Source: Holothuria scabra
Taxonomy: Eukaryota; Echinodermata; Holothuroidea; Aspidochirotida; Holothuriidae
NCBI GenBank assembly: GCA_037179385.1
Contig: CM074190.1
Location: 8,147,784 to 8,211,783 of the forward strand
Length of the DNA: 64,000 nucleotides
Direction: 5' to 3'
In this document: positions 41,400-52,357 of the stretch, piece by piece
How positions within the stretch are numbered: the first letter of the stretch is position 1
Layout: every line of letters starts with the position of its first letter
The notes under the pieces: model-generated
Database searches by the model: none
What the model saw: the letters and a program-made list of their open reading frames with translations, nothing else
Told to the model about the DNA's origin: nothing
Made by a program: the position numbers and the translations under genes

Positions 41400-42100
41400 T
41401 ATAAATGTTGGGAAAATAACGGTTTTGTGATAAAACGTAGTGTGGGTATTGCAAGTGATAGTACTAAAATGATGCTTAGAGAACAAATACGTAAGCGTCA
41501 ATTTAGAAAAGAAGAGGAGAGTCAATTAGAGAATTGCAACATCGCTTTTGGAATAAAATTATGGAGGGGCCTACATATGTTTGCTTTTATTGTCAGCAGT
41601 TATGGTATAAAGAATGTGCACTGTGGGTGAATTTAGTTAGATTTAGTGGAAATACTAATATTTGTAAGCAGGAAGAAGGTATAGATAAAGGATGGGTCTG
41701 TAAAACCTGTTTAAAATATATAAAAGAAGGCAGAGTTCCGTTATTAATTCGACATAATAATATGAAAATGTATGAGATACCAAAGAACTGAAACTACATC
41801 GTCTTGAAGAAAGGTTGGTCGCTTTGCAGGCACCTTTATGCAGTTGCGTGAGCTTCCTCGAGGAGGGCAATTTAGTATTAAGGAAATGTTGTTAATGTCC
41901 CATCTGATGTGGTGGCAACAATTAAAACTTTACCTATAAGACTTGAAAAGAGCCAAGTAATTCCTGTCAAATTTAAGAGGAAATTAAGTTATAAAACGGC
42001 TGTTTTTTTTGAAAAATGTTAGGCCTAGAAGTGTTGTTCTTGCTGCTCGCTGGCTGATAGAAAATGTGGATATCAAGATACACAACAATGACTTAGGAAA
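41400..42100 (+). pseudogene. Decayed Helitron-type ORF (DUF6570-like, upstream part of Rep-helicase protein)
   Basis: Readings in three frames together resemble the region that precedes the Rep domain in animal Helitron proteins. First a basic helix (MLREQIRKRQFRKEEE). Then EGPTYVCFYCQQLWYKE and WVCKTCLKYIKEGRVP, a pair of CxxC zinc-binding-like motifs (about 41565-41735). Then ELPRGGQF (about 41849), NVVNVPSDV (about 41892) and VIPVKFKRKLSYKTA (about 41960-42000). Frameshifts near 41530, 41790, 41835 and 41880, and a stop after the first frame, make it non-functional. The Rep nuclease and helicase parts are absent. Assignment is by motif recognition, not a search. Confidence 0.7.
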
Positions 42101-42602
42101 GGAAGACACGTTTTGAAAAGGATGAACAACTTCTGGTAAGTGGGTCTGCTGCCCCTCTTTTACTAACACCACCATTACTTGCCTACACGATGTTGAGTTC
42201 GCGCTATAGGAGGACCTGAATAATAGAGTAGTCAGGTTCCTGTTTTTTGACTCATTCAAAATGCCGTTTTGCATCGCGGAAGGATATATTGCAAAAAATG
42301 CCTGAAATACCTCCAATTTTCTTTGAATGATTACTTCAACTACTTTCCTACCACATAGAGATCACAAATTGAACACATCTCTTCACTAACATGGTCTAAT
42401 CTCCCCCCCCCCCCCCAAAAAAAAGAAGTTTTTCTAAATTCGTAGGGTAACCTCCGTCGGCGGGGTTCCCCTTGAATTGGTGGTGTGCTACCTTTTGTCT
42501 TCACTGCTAAGTCATACATATCACTCATCCGTGTCCGTGAAAAACCATGGGGGTCGTCCCATGGTTGCATTGACGAAGAACTATATTCAAAAAGGTCACA
42601 GC

Positions 42603-42628
42603 GGGAGCTGCCTTTAGTAGCAGCTCCC
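42603..42628. other. Hairpin GGGAGCTGC...GCAGCTCCC, possible transposon end
   Basis: A perfect 9-bp stem with an 8-bp loop, followed at once by CTGGT. A hairpin close to a CTRR-T end is the 3' signature of Helitrons, and this lies about 500 bp downstream of the Helitron-like coding relic. The spacing between hairpin and end is shorter than usual. Confidence 0.45.
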
Positions 42629-42639
42629 TGGTATTAGTC

Positions 42640-43500
42640 CCGTTCATATACGTCACTAGTATCCCTTCCCCAATTATTTCTAAGTTCAGCATTTAATCAA
42701 ACTTGAAAGATATTGTCTTACACAAATCAGAGTGTCGAACCATCCAGTAATCAATCATAAAGATACATTGCATCATTTTTACGTCCTATAATGAAACGTG
42801 AATACCAAAATGTCGCTGTTTATAATTTATAGCTATTAGCTGCGATTCGTCTGTCATCACATTATTAACCAGACACGTTTCTTATTACATTCTATAGCAA
42901 GGACTTTTTGTCGCTTCTTTGACGATGTCCTTTTACTACGGAAGAAAATATTGTCATTGTAGTAAGTTTATGTATGGCCATGACTCGCAATTGATGAAAC
43001 GATTACCTAATGAAAGCAATAAGTAAGACAGTTCTATGAATACGAATAAACCATCGAGTAAAAGATTCCGTAGAAGACGAATTTCATCATTCCAACAACC
43101 CGTCTGCAATACAATTGTAGTTTGGGTGAAAAGTTTGCCCCTTTAATACGGGAAGTTGCAACTTTCTGCTTACTATAAGTTGATCCTTATCAGCTTATGT
43201 TATGTGACGTAGACACTAAATTTAGACCGTGCACAGAGGGTCAAATTGTTGGTTTGCCGACGAAGATTTCAACATTTCAAGACATTTCGTAACTGTAAAT
43301 TTCTAGCTAAGTGGCTCGTTCGTTTCATCTCTTTGCCCTTTTCGGAAATAGAAAGTTCGCAAGATATTTATGAGCTAATTATTCTCTAGTTTGTTATAAT
43401 TATGTCAGGGAGTTGTGGTGTTATCAGGAAAACGTTTAACTTATTCATCATAAAGTCCATTTTTCTCTTTAAAGTGATTTGTTCAACTATTGCAACTATT
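42640..43500. other. Intergenic stretch, no gene seen
   Basis: No coding potential recognised. A fragment of the family A TTAA MITE (GTAGTTTGGGTGAAAAGTTT, then GCCCCTTTAA) is at 43111-43145. Words near 43305-43345 (TCGTTCGTTTCATCTCTTTG) recur at 45068-45092. Confidence 0.5.
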
Positions 43501-45000
43501 GCCAAATACGGGCAATGGTTATGAGAATCGGGTAATCTGATTTTCGATAATTTAATGATGTAGGGTGAGAATGTCTTCCCGTAAGTCTGCTTGAAAATTC
43601 ATTTCAACACACCGTGTAACGTGACAATTCTGTCAAAAAGTGTTCCTAATAGAAGAAAAATCATCTACTTCATTTCATCCAAAGGTAGTGGTACATTTTA
43701 TCTGATTCTTCTGATCAAAATAGCGACTGCTATAAGATCCCCATAGGCCTTAATTTTTTCAAAAGTAAAATCATATATAGTAGGAAGTTGGGGCACACAA
43801 TTTTTTTCAATATGTATTGAAATTTAGCCAAGAGTTGCAATAGAGTAAAATTCATTAGCATGTTTTCAATTCCGGTTTGTAGTTTCCCCGAAATGATGCG
43901 GGATCCATCGATTGGCAGTGATACATTTTATCTGGTAATTTTCTGATCAAATAGCGACTGCTTAGATCCCCCTATAAGTCTGGGAAATGTCATTTTCGCC
44001 TGTCCGAAGGGTCCAATTTTTCAAAATTTTCTGTTCGCTTCGCGTCAACCAGCAGTGAAGTTCCCCGCAGATAGTCTTCTAGCAGCATTTTAGTTTCAAG
44101 TGAACAATTTTTGTGCAAACAGACCCTCCAATTAGTGACTTCTAAGACCCCTTCTAAGATAGTCAAAGGTTTTGACTATCTGAAGTGGTCAGGTTTTCAA
44201 AATTTCCTGCACGCTTCGTCCCAACGTATGGTGGTGCCCCACTTCCACTGCTTCATGGCAGAATTTAAGTTTCAAGTGATCATTTTTTACAAAAGGAAAC
44301 TCAAAATAGCGAATGCTTAGATCCCCATATAAGCCCGGGAAATGCCATTTTCAACTGTCTGAGCGGTCGGATAGTTGAAAATGTTTTCTACGCTTCGCGC
44401 CAACTAATGGTGGCGCTCCGCTTAGTCTTTCAGGCAGAATTTTTAGTTTAGAACGAACGTACGTTTATCTGCAATTGAAACTTAAAAAGCGACTGTTGGA
44501 TCCCCTTTTCAAGCCTGGGAAATGTCATTTTTTGACTGTCTGAGGGGTACGAATTATCAAATTTTCTGGACGCTCCGCACCAACCAGTGGTGGCGCTCCG
44601 CTTTGACTGACCTACAGGCAGAATTACATTTCTCGGGCAAAAAATCTTGTGCCCCAAAGTGAAATGCTCCCCTACGCCCCTGGAAATACTTCACTCAGGC
44701 GTGCACTGGAACAGCTGCTTGCAACATTCAGCAGGATTCCGGATTTGCGTCCTAGGATACATAGTTCAGTGGAGTAATGAACTGAGCTAATCAGTATCTC
44801 AAAAAGGGTGTTTTAATCTTAGAAAAATCTTTTAAAATCCAAAATTTTCTTTGTACCCTCCGCGCCAACTGGTGGGGGCGCTACGCTTAGATAGTAAACT
44901 CCACCCACCCCTTCAGAAGTATCCAGCCCTCCATGGACCCCTACCAGGGCTTTGTCCCCTGAACCCCACCAGGGCCTAAAGCGGCCCCCTGGACCCCTGA
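43501..45000. repeat. Outer giant inverted repeat, left arm
   Basis: This arm is the reverse complement, with indels, of 54316-55677. For example GCCAAATACGGGCAATGG at 43501 pairs with CCATTGCCCGTATTTGGC ending at 55677, and GGGTGAGAATGTCTTCCCGT (43564) pairs with ACGGGAAGACATTCTCACCC. It contains several tandem-like units, each with a box related to GGTGGCGCTCCGCTT preceded by GCGCCAAC (44215, 44395, 44573 and 44865 regions). No ORF with recognisable domains. Confidence 0.75.
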
Positions 45001-45115
45001 GCTGATTGGACCAACAGTCTAAACCCTCTACAAACATGGGCCGATTTTCCTAAATTTTTAGCCAAATCGTTCGTTCATTTCATCTCTTTGCCTCGAATTG
45101 ACCATTGATTTAATT

Positions 45116-45244
45116 AACTATGCACCGACCTAAACAATGGTCAAACCATTGACCTCCAACTTTGGTCAAAATTTACTAATTTATGGTCAGATCTAACCAT
45201 TAATTGGTCACTTTTTGACCATACCATTGAGTCGGTGCATAGTT
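45116..45244. mobile_element. Short inverted-repeat element with TGGTCA-rich interior
   Basis: Perfect 14-bp inverted ends AACTATGCACCGAC and GTCGGTGCATAGTT. The interior has at least five TGGTCA/TGACCA words in both orientations, so most of the 129 bp could fold. TTGACCAT follows the right end and AATTGACCATTG lies just before the left one. Confidence 0.65.
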
Positions 45245-46894
45245 GACCATAGTGTTTTTAGAGTGCACTCTGTGGTATTGAGTTGGATTCAACCTCTCTG
45301 AAAGAAGGATGATTATTCTAAACAGAGCGTCACCAAAAGGTTGGCGCGAATTGTACAGAAAATGAAGTAGCCCATGAAGGGAAACCTCCTTGAATATCCT
45401 GTTTAAAAAGGCAAATATACTTCTTTGTTACAGTAGTAGAGTCCATGCCCAAAGTCCAAAAGCTATTAGTAGCTAACAGTCGTCAAATCACCTTAAAAGT
45501 ATAAGACGACTTGGTTTGTCGGCACCGCAACTCGTCTAGACGTTCGTCTTGTTAGTTATACACTGCATAGTGTAAGAATGTCTTCCCATACGTCTACCTG
45601 AAAATTAATGTCAGCCCACCCCGTAATCTTTTCAAAAGTCGTTACTGTAGCATAAATATCATTTATAGCCAGGAGTTTGGGCAGTTACTTGTAAAATTTC
45701 ATGAATTCAGTAGATTCTAAATTTAGCCAAGAGTGACATGGCAATAGAGTAAAAACATTGACATGTTTGCTGTTCCGTTGTATAGTATTTTTCCGAAAAG
45801 TGCAAGACCATTCCATCCAATGGTAGTGGTAGGCCTACATTTTACTGGCGATTGTTTGGTATCATGTTGCAAGTTGCTGATTCTATTCCACCTCAGTAAA
45901 AAATATAAAAGATTAATGTCTGAAATTTGCTAATTTATTCAAGTGAACTCTCTATTGCAAACGAAAGCTAAAAGAAGCGAGTGTTTAGATTCTATACTTA
46001 TAATCCGGGGGAATGCAAGTTTCGGCTATCCGAGGGGTAGCGCTTTTTCCAAATTTTCTGTAAGCTCCGCAACAACCAGTGGAAGCGCTTCTCTGAAATA
46101 GTCTTTCGGATAGGATCTTTAAATCCCAAAATGAAATGCTCGCGTGTGTACGCCCTTGTCAAGGCGTGTCATAAAATTGCAACTTCTCCTCCAATAAGGT
46201 TCAGAAGTTCAACCAGTTGTTAAAGATGACCGAACATTTTTGGAAAGCTCCTCTATTTCGGCCGATACTTCGCAGAATTAGAAACCCAAGCCAACTTCAT
46301 TAACCGCCTTACCATTTTTTTTTTTTAAATTTTGCCCTTGAAAGGCAGATCACGTATACTAAAACCACAAATTTTTCAACTCATTCTCACCAAATAACGA
46401 AATTCCTCCAATATAAGCTCTTATTTTTACGGGCGTCGATTTGGGAGAGGCAGGGCCGGACATGCACCCCTCACTTTTTTGAGTGGAGGGGTCACTAAGG
46501 TTAAGCCGCCCCCCCCCTCCCCTCCAACACATCTTTTTGTGACTTGATACTTAAAAGTAAGGTACCACCGAAAAGACCATAGGCCTACATGTAGGTTATG
46601 AAAGGTGTCTTCTACCGGTTACGATCAATTTTCTGCATCAGTTACTCCACATGTTTACTTTGCCAAACTTTTCGCGCGTTTGTAGTCTCGTAGATGTTCT
46701 TTTTTCAGTTGCGTATCAAACATAACATTATTCATCGTCTCTGTTGATTATGTCGATTGTTCATGTGCATAGCTAGACCAGCAGTGTGGCTGTGTAGTGC
46801 ATGATTGGAAGAAGAGGAATCTCGTCCCCTTAACCTACCATATTTGAATGGAATTATGGGCGTCCGCAGAAATTTTTATAAGGGGGGCAAGATC

Positions 46895-47073
46895 TTTCAT
46901 GGATGATTGAATTGTGTACACTATCTAAGCGGAGCGCCACCATCGGTTGGCGCGGAGCGTACAAGAAAATTTTGGGCCTTACAAACTCTTCAGATGGCCG
47001 GAAATGACACTTGGCGAGTGTTCTAAGCTGCATGTACCCAGCCCTGAAACAGGAATTTCATGTCTGTAATTTT
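46895..47073 (+). repeat. Solitary copy of the 220-bp unit
   Basis: Runs from TCATGGATGATTGAATTGTG through TAAGCGGAGCGCCACCATCG and GGCCGGAAATGACACTTGGC to CATGTCTGTAATTTTT. It is the same order as in 48333-48772, and inverted in 50830-50985. Confidence 0.75.
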
Positions 47074-47560
47074 TGGTTCCTTGCGGTAGCAAAGGAACCT
47101 ATGTAGTCAGGTTGGCGTGTGTATGTGTGTGTGTGTGTGACACTTGCTTCGGTACGCTCTAACTCAACAAGGGCAGGTCGGATGAAACTTGGATTTGGTA
47201 CATAGATTCGTCATAGGGAGAAGGTGTGCCCTATCGTTTTTGGTGGAGGTCAAAGGTCATTTGGGGTCACCAGAGGTCAAAAACTAAAAACCTTCTCAAC
47301 ATGATATTTCTAGTTAGGAAACTTGGATAGATGTCATACTTGGTGCGTGGATGTGTTATGGTGTAAGGATGAAATTGGATATGTTCGGTGAAGGTCAAGG
47401 GGTCATCAGAGGTCACCAGGGGTCAAACACTGAAAAACGTTTTAACACAGTATTTTAAGGTAGAAAGGACAGATTTCAAATCAATCTGTGTTTGGTTAAG
47501 GTCAAAGGTCATCAAGGTCACTGGAGGTCAACTGCTAGAAATGTTATTTAGAAAATCTTG
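47073..47560. repeat. Dispersed repeat with hairpin head and AGGTCA direct repeats
   Basis: Starts with the hairpin GGTTCCTT / AAGGAACC (47075-47099) and a (GT)n tract (47115-47138). It continues with three degenerate units of about 130-150 bp. Exact AGGTCA-A-AGGTCA pairs (spacing 1) lie at 47247-47259 and 47499-47511. Related to 15050-15600. Confidence 0.65.
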
Positions 47561-48332
47561 TAAGCTAGATAAAGATAGTTTAAATAGATTTTCTATCTCA
47601 CCTGGTTTTGCATGCTTACGCACTCAAACACCTTAGAAATTTGTCCTTTTTGTTCGTTCAGTAATGATTTCTTCCGGTTGTACACATATTTTGGATCATT
47701 CAAAGTTTTAAGAGGGCAATAACTGAAATCTGTAGATTTCACTGAGCACAGGTCACTCTGCATTAAACTGGTCTCTCTGCCAGTGGAAGCAATGCATGGA
47801 TTCTACAATATGTCTCTTTAATACTGCTGTGCTCTGTGGGGTAACCTTATCCTCATTCTATTATCACACTTCATTAATCACTTGCTTTCTGCTTGACTGC
47901 TGAATAAACCCTTTTCTCTGTGTAGAGGTAGCAAACAGGACAAGTGGTAGATTGTTTTAAAGTAACAGCAAGTTTTATTTGAGAGCAGGTAAAAATAACT
48001 TGTGAGAGAAATACAAGGGGTGTTTTTCATTCTCTGACCACGTTGTGTATCATTTATTGGTGATAATATCAAATTTGATTACAAGCATAAATACATATGG
48101 AAATGAGGTAGTGTTTTTGAAGGATCACCAAGCATTACAAAAGTTGAATGTTAGTAAGGCCACAGAAATTTAATCTTTGATTTCATGTAAAATTAGTACT
48201 AAAATACCCCTTGTGAAGATGTTACAAACATTGAGTATGAACTTTTGCTTAGCTCCATTTCACAGACTGGCTGAACAGTTCTCATAATATCTAGCAAGGA
48301 ACCACAGTGCCCATTGGGCTCTTGTTAGATAT

Positions 48333-48814
48333 TTAGAATTTTCAATGTAAAAATTGTTGAAGGGAAAATCATGGATGATTGAATTGTGTACACTATTTAA
48401 GCAGAGCGCCATCAGCAGTTGGCGCGGAGCGTACAAGAAAATTTTGGGCCTTACTAACCCTCCAGATGGCCGGAAACGACACTTTGCGAGTGTTCTAAGC
48501 TGCATGTATCCAGCCTGGAAACAGGAATTTCATGTCTGTAATTTTTAGATTTTTAGAATTGTCAATGTAACAAATTGTTGAAGGGAAAATCATGGATGAT
48601 TGAATTGTGTACACTATCTAAGCGGAGCGCCATCATCGGTTGGCGCGGAGCCCACAAGAAAATTTTGGGCCTTACAAACCCTCCAGATGGCCGGAAACGA
48701 CACTTGGCGAGTGTTACAAGCTGCATGTATCCAGCCTGGAAACAGGAATTTCATGTCTGTAATTTTTAGATTTTTAGAATTTTCAATGTAACAAATTGTT
48801 GAAGGGAAAAAAAC
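48333..48814 (+). repeat. Tandem 220-bp repeat, two full units plus partial
   Basis: Units start at 48333 and 48553 (TTTAGAATT-TCAATGTAA), with a third beginning at about 48773 that is cut off where the inner giant palindrome begins. Each unit contains AATTGTGTACACTAT, the box GGAGCGCCATCA--GTTGGCGCGGAGC, and GGCCGGAAACGACACTT. The two full units are nearly identical, hence the parallel 64-codon frames at 48354 and 48575. Confidence 0.88.
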
Positions 48815-50191
48815 TGATGGTGGCGCTCCGCTTAGACAGAGTGTTTTGGTCGAACAGATTACTTCACAGAACATTGCAAGCTTGCAAATTGTTCTTCGTT
48901 TTGGGACAATATTATGAAGTGAAAATTTTATTGCGAAAGAAAGCTCAAACTAATGACTTATTTTTTTTTTTTTAGGAACGAGCCTGGGAAATACCATTTC
49001 CTGCTGTCTGGAGGTTCTTAATTTTTTAAAAAAAATTCTGTGCTCTGCACTTTGCTAGTCGTTCGGGCAAAATTACATTTTTCGGACAAAAAAGACAACT
49101 CTGCACCCCCCCCCCCCCCCCGAAACTGAAACGTTCCCGTCAGTCTATGTCAATATACAAAATATAAAACTTCAAATGTATGGGAAGCCAAACTATTTTC
49201 GCGGGAGAATTTTCCCAATATGGTCCAAGTTCCTTAACCTGCATGGTGATATTCAGTAACCCCAACGAAACTACAGATCAAACCTTACTTGATTTTCTTG
49301 TAAGGAGATTAGATTCTTTCATAAAAGCCGTAAATCTGTCATAAAATTACAAGTTTCCTCCAGTATAAGCTTCAGATTATTAAAAGTGGCAAAATTTTCC
49401 AATTTCGATGGATACTCCGTATAATAAATAACCAAAGCCAACTCTGTTAATCACTCCCAACATTCTACCTAATTTTGCTCTTGAAAGTCATATCACTTAA
49501 TAAAAAACCTAAATATTTCATAATAACTGTACCCCCAAACTAAACTTTCTTCAATTAAATTCCAAAATTTCTGCAAGCTCTTAATTTTCAAATCTTCGTT
49601 TCAAAAAAGGAAAAACCTTTTCGGGCAACCTATTCTCGTGTTGAAGCATTAGTAGGTAGGCCTAGTACGATTAAATGTGTAACCCCAAAATATTTACAGC
49701 TGTCACCTATATAACGTTTTTGATTTTTCCCATATGGGGACAGATCCTTCAATAAACACTCCAACTTTTTATGGTCCTCACAAAAGAAAATTTCTTTAAA
49801 AAATTTTAAATTTTGTCTTCAAAATAAAGTCCAGGTTTTTAAGTTTTCGTTGAAAAGAAGGCCAAAAATTTCGCGCCCTGCGCGCGCCTCAAAATGTTAA
49901 GTCGCATCCCCTCTGGACTAACTCAAAGCCTTTGTCGGGGCCTTGAAATGCTGGCCCCCATGTCGGGGAGCTTGAATTGGCCCCCCTGTCGGGGAAATCC
50001 TGGCGCCACCCCTGAATCATACACTATCTGCAGACAGAGGATGGAGGTGTACCTCTAATTCCAGATTGAAGTTTTTTCTTACCTAGCAAACGTCCGTGTG
50101 ATTTCATTTCTCCGATAATGATCTAAATACGAAATGGTCAATGTGTGATGTGTGCGTGCATTAGAAATCATTTATTTTTCTGAAAAAGTAG
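48812..50191. repeat. Inner giant inverted repeat, left arm (1.38 kb)
   Basis: Nearly perfect reverse complement of 50990-52357, starting AACTGATGGTGGCGCTCCGC and ending TTATTTTTCTGAAAAAGTAG. Differences are mostly run-length changes in A, T or C tracts. It includes TGGCGCCACCCCTG (about 50001), a hAT-like end sequence in reverse. Non-coding. Confidence 0.93.
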
Positions 50192-50989
50192 CATGCAGAC
50201 TGTGCGCCGAGACATCTTCAGTTTCCTTAAAATTTTGTTTGCCAGTTTCAGCCTGCCAGGCTTGTCATTCTCTAAATATTACGGATTCCATTCATGGGCG
50301 TCCGCAAGGGAGGCAAGGGGGGGCGGGCACTGGAAAATCAAACTTGTGAAAAAATAATTAAAAATTAAAATAAAAAAAATTAAAAATAAATCATCAAAAT
50401 CCCTTCACTCACAGCGTCAGTTTTTACTCGTGAAATATGCGGACATTTGACCAGGAATAGCAAAAGAGAAGATGGTGCAGTATGCTGAATAGTGAAATCG
50501 TAATTTGGGGACCATCATTCGTGATATCTATTGGAAATTTGTAATTGTAAAAACTATGTACAAGTCTAGTTGTCAGGTATTTAGTGTGCATATGGCATCC
50601 GACCATTGATGAATGTGTTGGTCTTGGTTTGGTCTCGTGCTGATCTCAAGTGGTGACGCGCGGGTGTAACTTGGATATACAAGGTGAATGCGAGGGTGGG
50701 GGGAGGGGGTGTATGCATGGTTCATAATTAGGTAACGGACATAGGCCTATATAGGCTGTTTGACATTTTTAAGTTTTATCGTGCATAGGCGTGTGAGGCC
50801 GTTACCGAGAGGCAGATTTCCCTTCAACAATTTTTTGCATTGAAAATTCTAAAAATCTAAAAATTGCAGACATGAAATTCCTGTTTCAGGGCTGGGTACA
50901 TGCAGCTTATAACACTCGCCAAGTGTCGTTTCCGGCCATCTGGAGGGTTTGTAAGGCCCAAAATTTTCTTGTTCGCTCCGCGCCATCAT
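50192..50989. other. Spacer of the inner giant inverted repeat
   Basis: About 0.8 kb. The right part (about 50815-50985) is an inverted copy of the 220-bp unit, ending TTCGCTCCGCGCCATCAT. The left part holds no recognisable gene; the frame at 50152-50349 straddles the arm junction. Confidence 0.7.
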
Positions 50990-52357
50990 CTACTTTTTCA
51001 GAAAAATAAATGATTTCTAATGCACGCACACATCACACATTGACCATTTCGTATTTAGATCATTATCGGAGAAATGAAATCACACGGACGTTTGCTAGGT
51101 AAGAAAAAACTTCAATCTGGAATTAGAGGTACACCTCCATCCTCTGTCTGCAGATAGTGTATGATTCAGGGGTGGCGCCAGGATTTCCCCGACAGGGGGG
51201 GCCAATTCAAGCTCCCCGACATGGGGGACAGCATTTCAAGGCCCCGACAAAGGCTTTGAGTTAGTCCAGAGGGGATGCGACTTAACATTTTGAGGCGCGC
51301 GCAGGGCGCGAAATTTTTGGCCTTCTTTTCAACGAAAACTTAAAAACCTGGACTTTATTTTGAAGACAAAATTTAAAATTTTTTAAAGAAATTTTCTTTT
51401 GTGAGGACCATAAAAAGTTGGAGTGTTTATTGAAGGATCTGTCCCCATATGGGAAAAATCAAAAACGTTATATAGGTGACAGCTGTAAATATTTTGGGGT
51501 TACACATTTAATCGTACTAGGCCTACCTACTAATGCTTCAACACGAGAATAGGTTGCCCGAAAAGGTTTTTCCTTTTTTGAACGAAGATTTGAAAATTAA
51601 GAGCTTGCAGAAATTTTGGAATTTAATTGAAGAAAATTTAGTTTGGGGGTACAGTTATTATGAAATATTTAGGTTTTTTATTAAGTGATATGACTTTCAA
51701 GAGCAAAATTAGGTAGAATGTTGGGGGTGATTAACAGAGTTGGCTTTGGTTATTTATTATACGGAGTATCCATCGAAATTGGAAAATTTTGCCACTTTTA
51801 ATAATCTGAAGCTTATACTGGAGGAAACTTGTAATTTTATGACAGATTTACGGCTTTTATGAAAGAATCTAATCTCCTTACAAGAAAATCAAGTAAGGTT
51901 TGATCTGTAGTTTCGTTGGGGTTACTGAATATCACCATGCAGGTTAAGGAACTTGGACCATATTGGGAAAATTCTCCCGCGAAAATAGTTTGGCTTCCCA
52001 TACATTTGAAGTTTTATATTTTGTATATTGACATAGACTGACGGGAACGTTTCAGTTTCGGGGGGGTGCAGAGTTGTCTTTTTGTCCGAAAAATGTAATT
52101 TTGCCCGAACGACTAGCAAAGTGCAGAGCACAGAATTTTTTTTAAAAAATTAAGAACCTTCAGACAGCAGGAAATGGTATTTCCCAGGCTCGTACCTAAA
52201 AAAAAAAATCAGTCATTAGTTTGAGCTTTCTTTCGCAATAAAATTTTCACTTCATAATATTGTCCCAAAACGAAGAACAATTTGCAAGCTTGCAATGTTC
52301 TGTGAAGTAATCTGTTCGACCAAAACACTCTGTCTAAGCGGAGCGCCACCATCAGTT
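50990..52357. repeat. Inner giant inverted repeat, right arm (1.37 kb)
   Basis: Reverse complement of 48812-50191. It contains CAGGGGTGGCGCCAGG at 51169, a sequence typical of hAT termini. The arm ends in the box AAGCGGAGCGCCACCATCAG. No coding region. Confidence 0.93.

Larger units (their letters stand above)
45245..48332. other. Repeat-rich intergenic stretch without genes
   Basis: 45560-46110 is a degenerate further copy of the outer inverted-repeat arm (GTAAGAATGTCTTCCCATAC). 46895-47073 is a copy of the 220-bp unit at 48333. 47073-47560 is the AGGTCA-rich repeat. 47600-48330 shows nothing recognisable. Confidence 0.5.
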
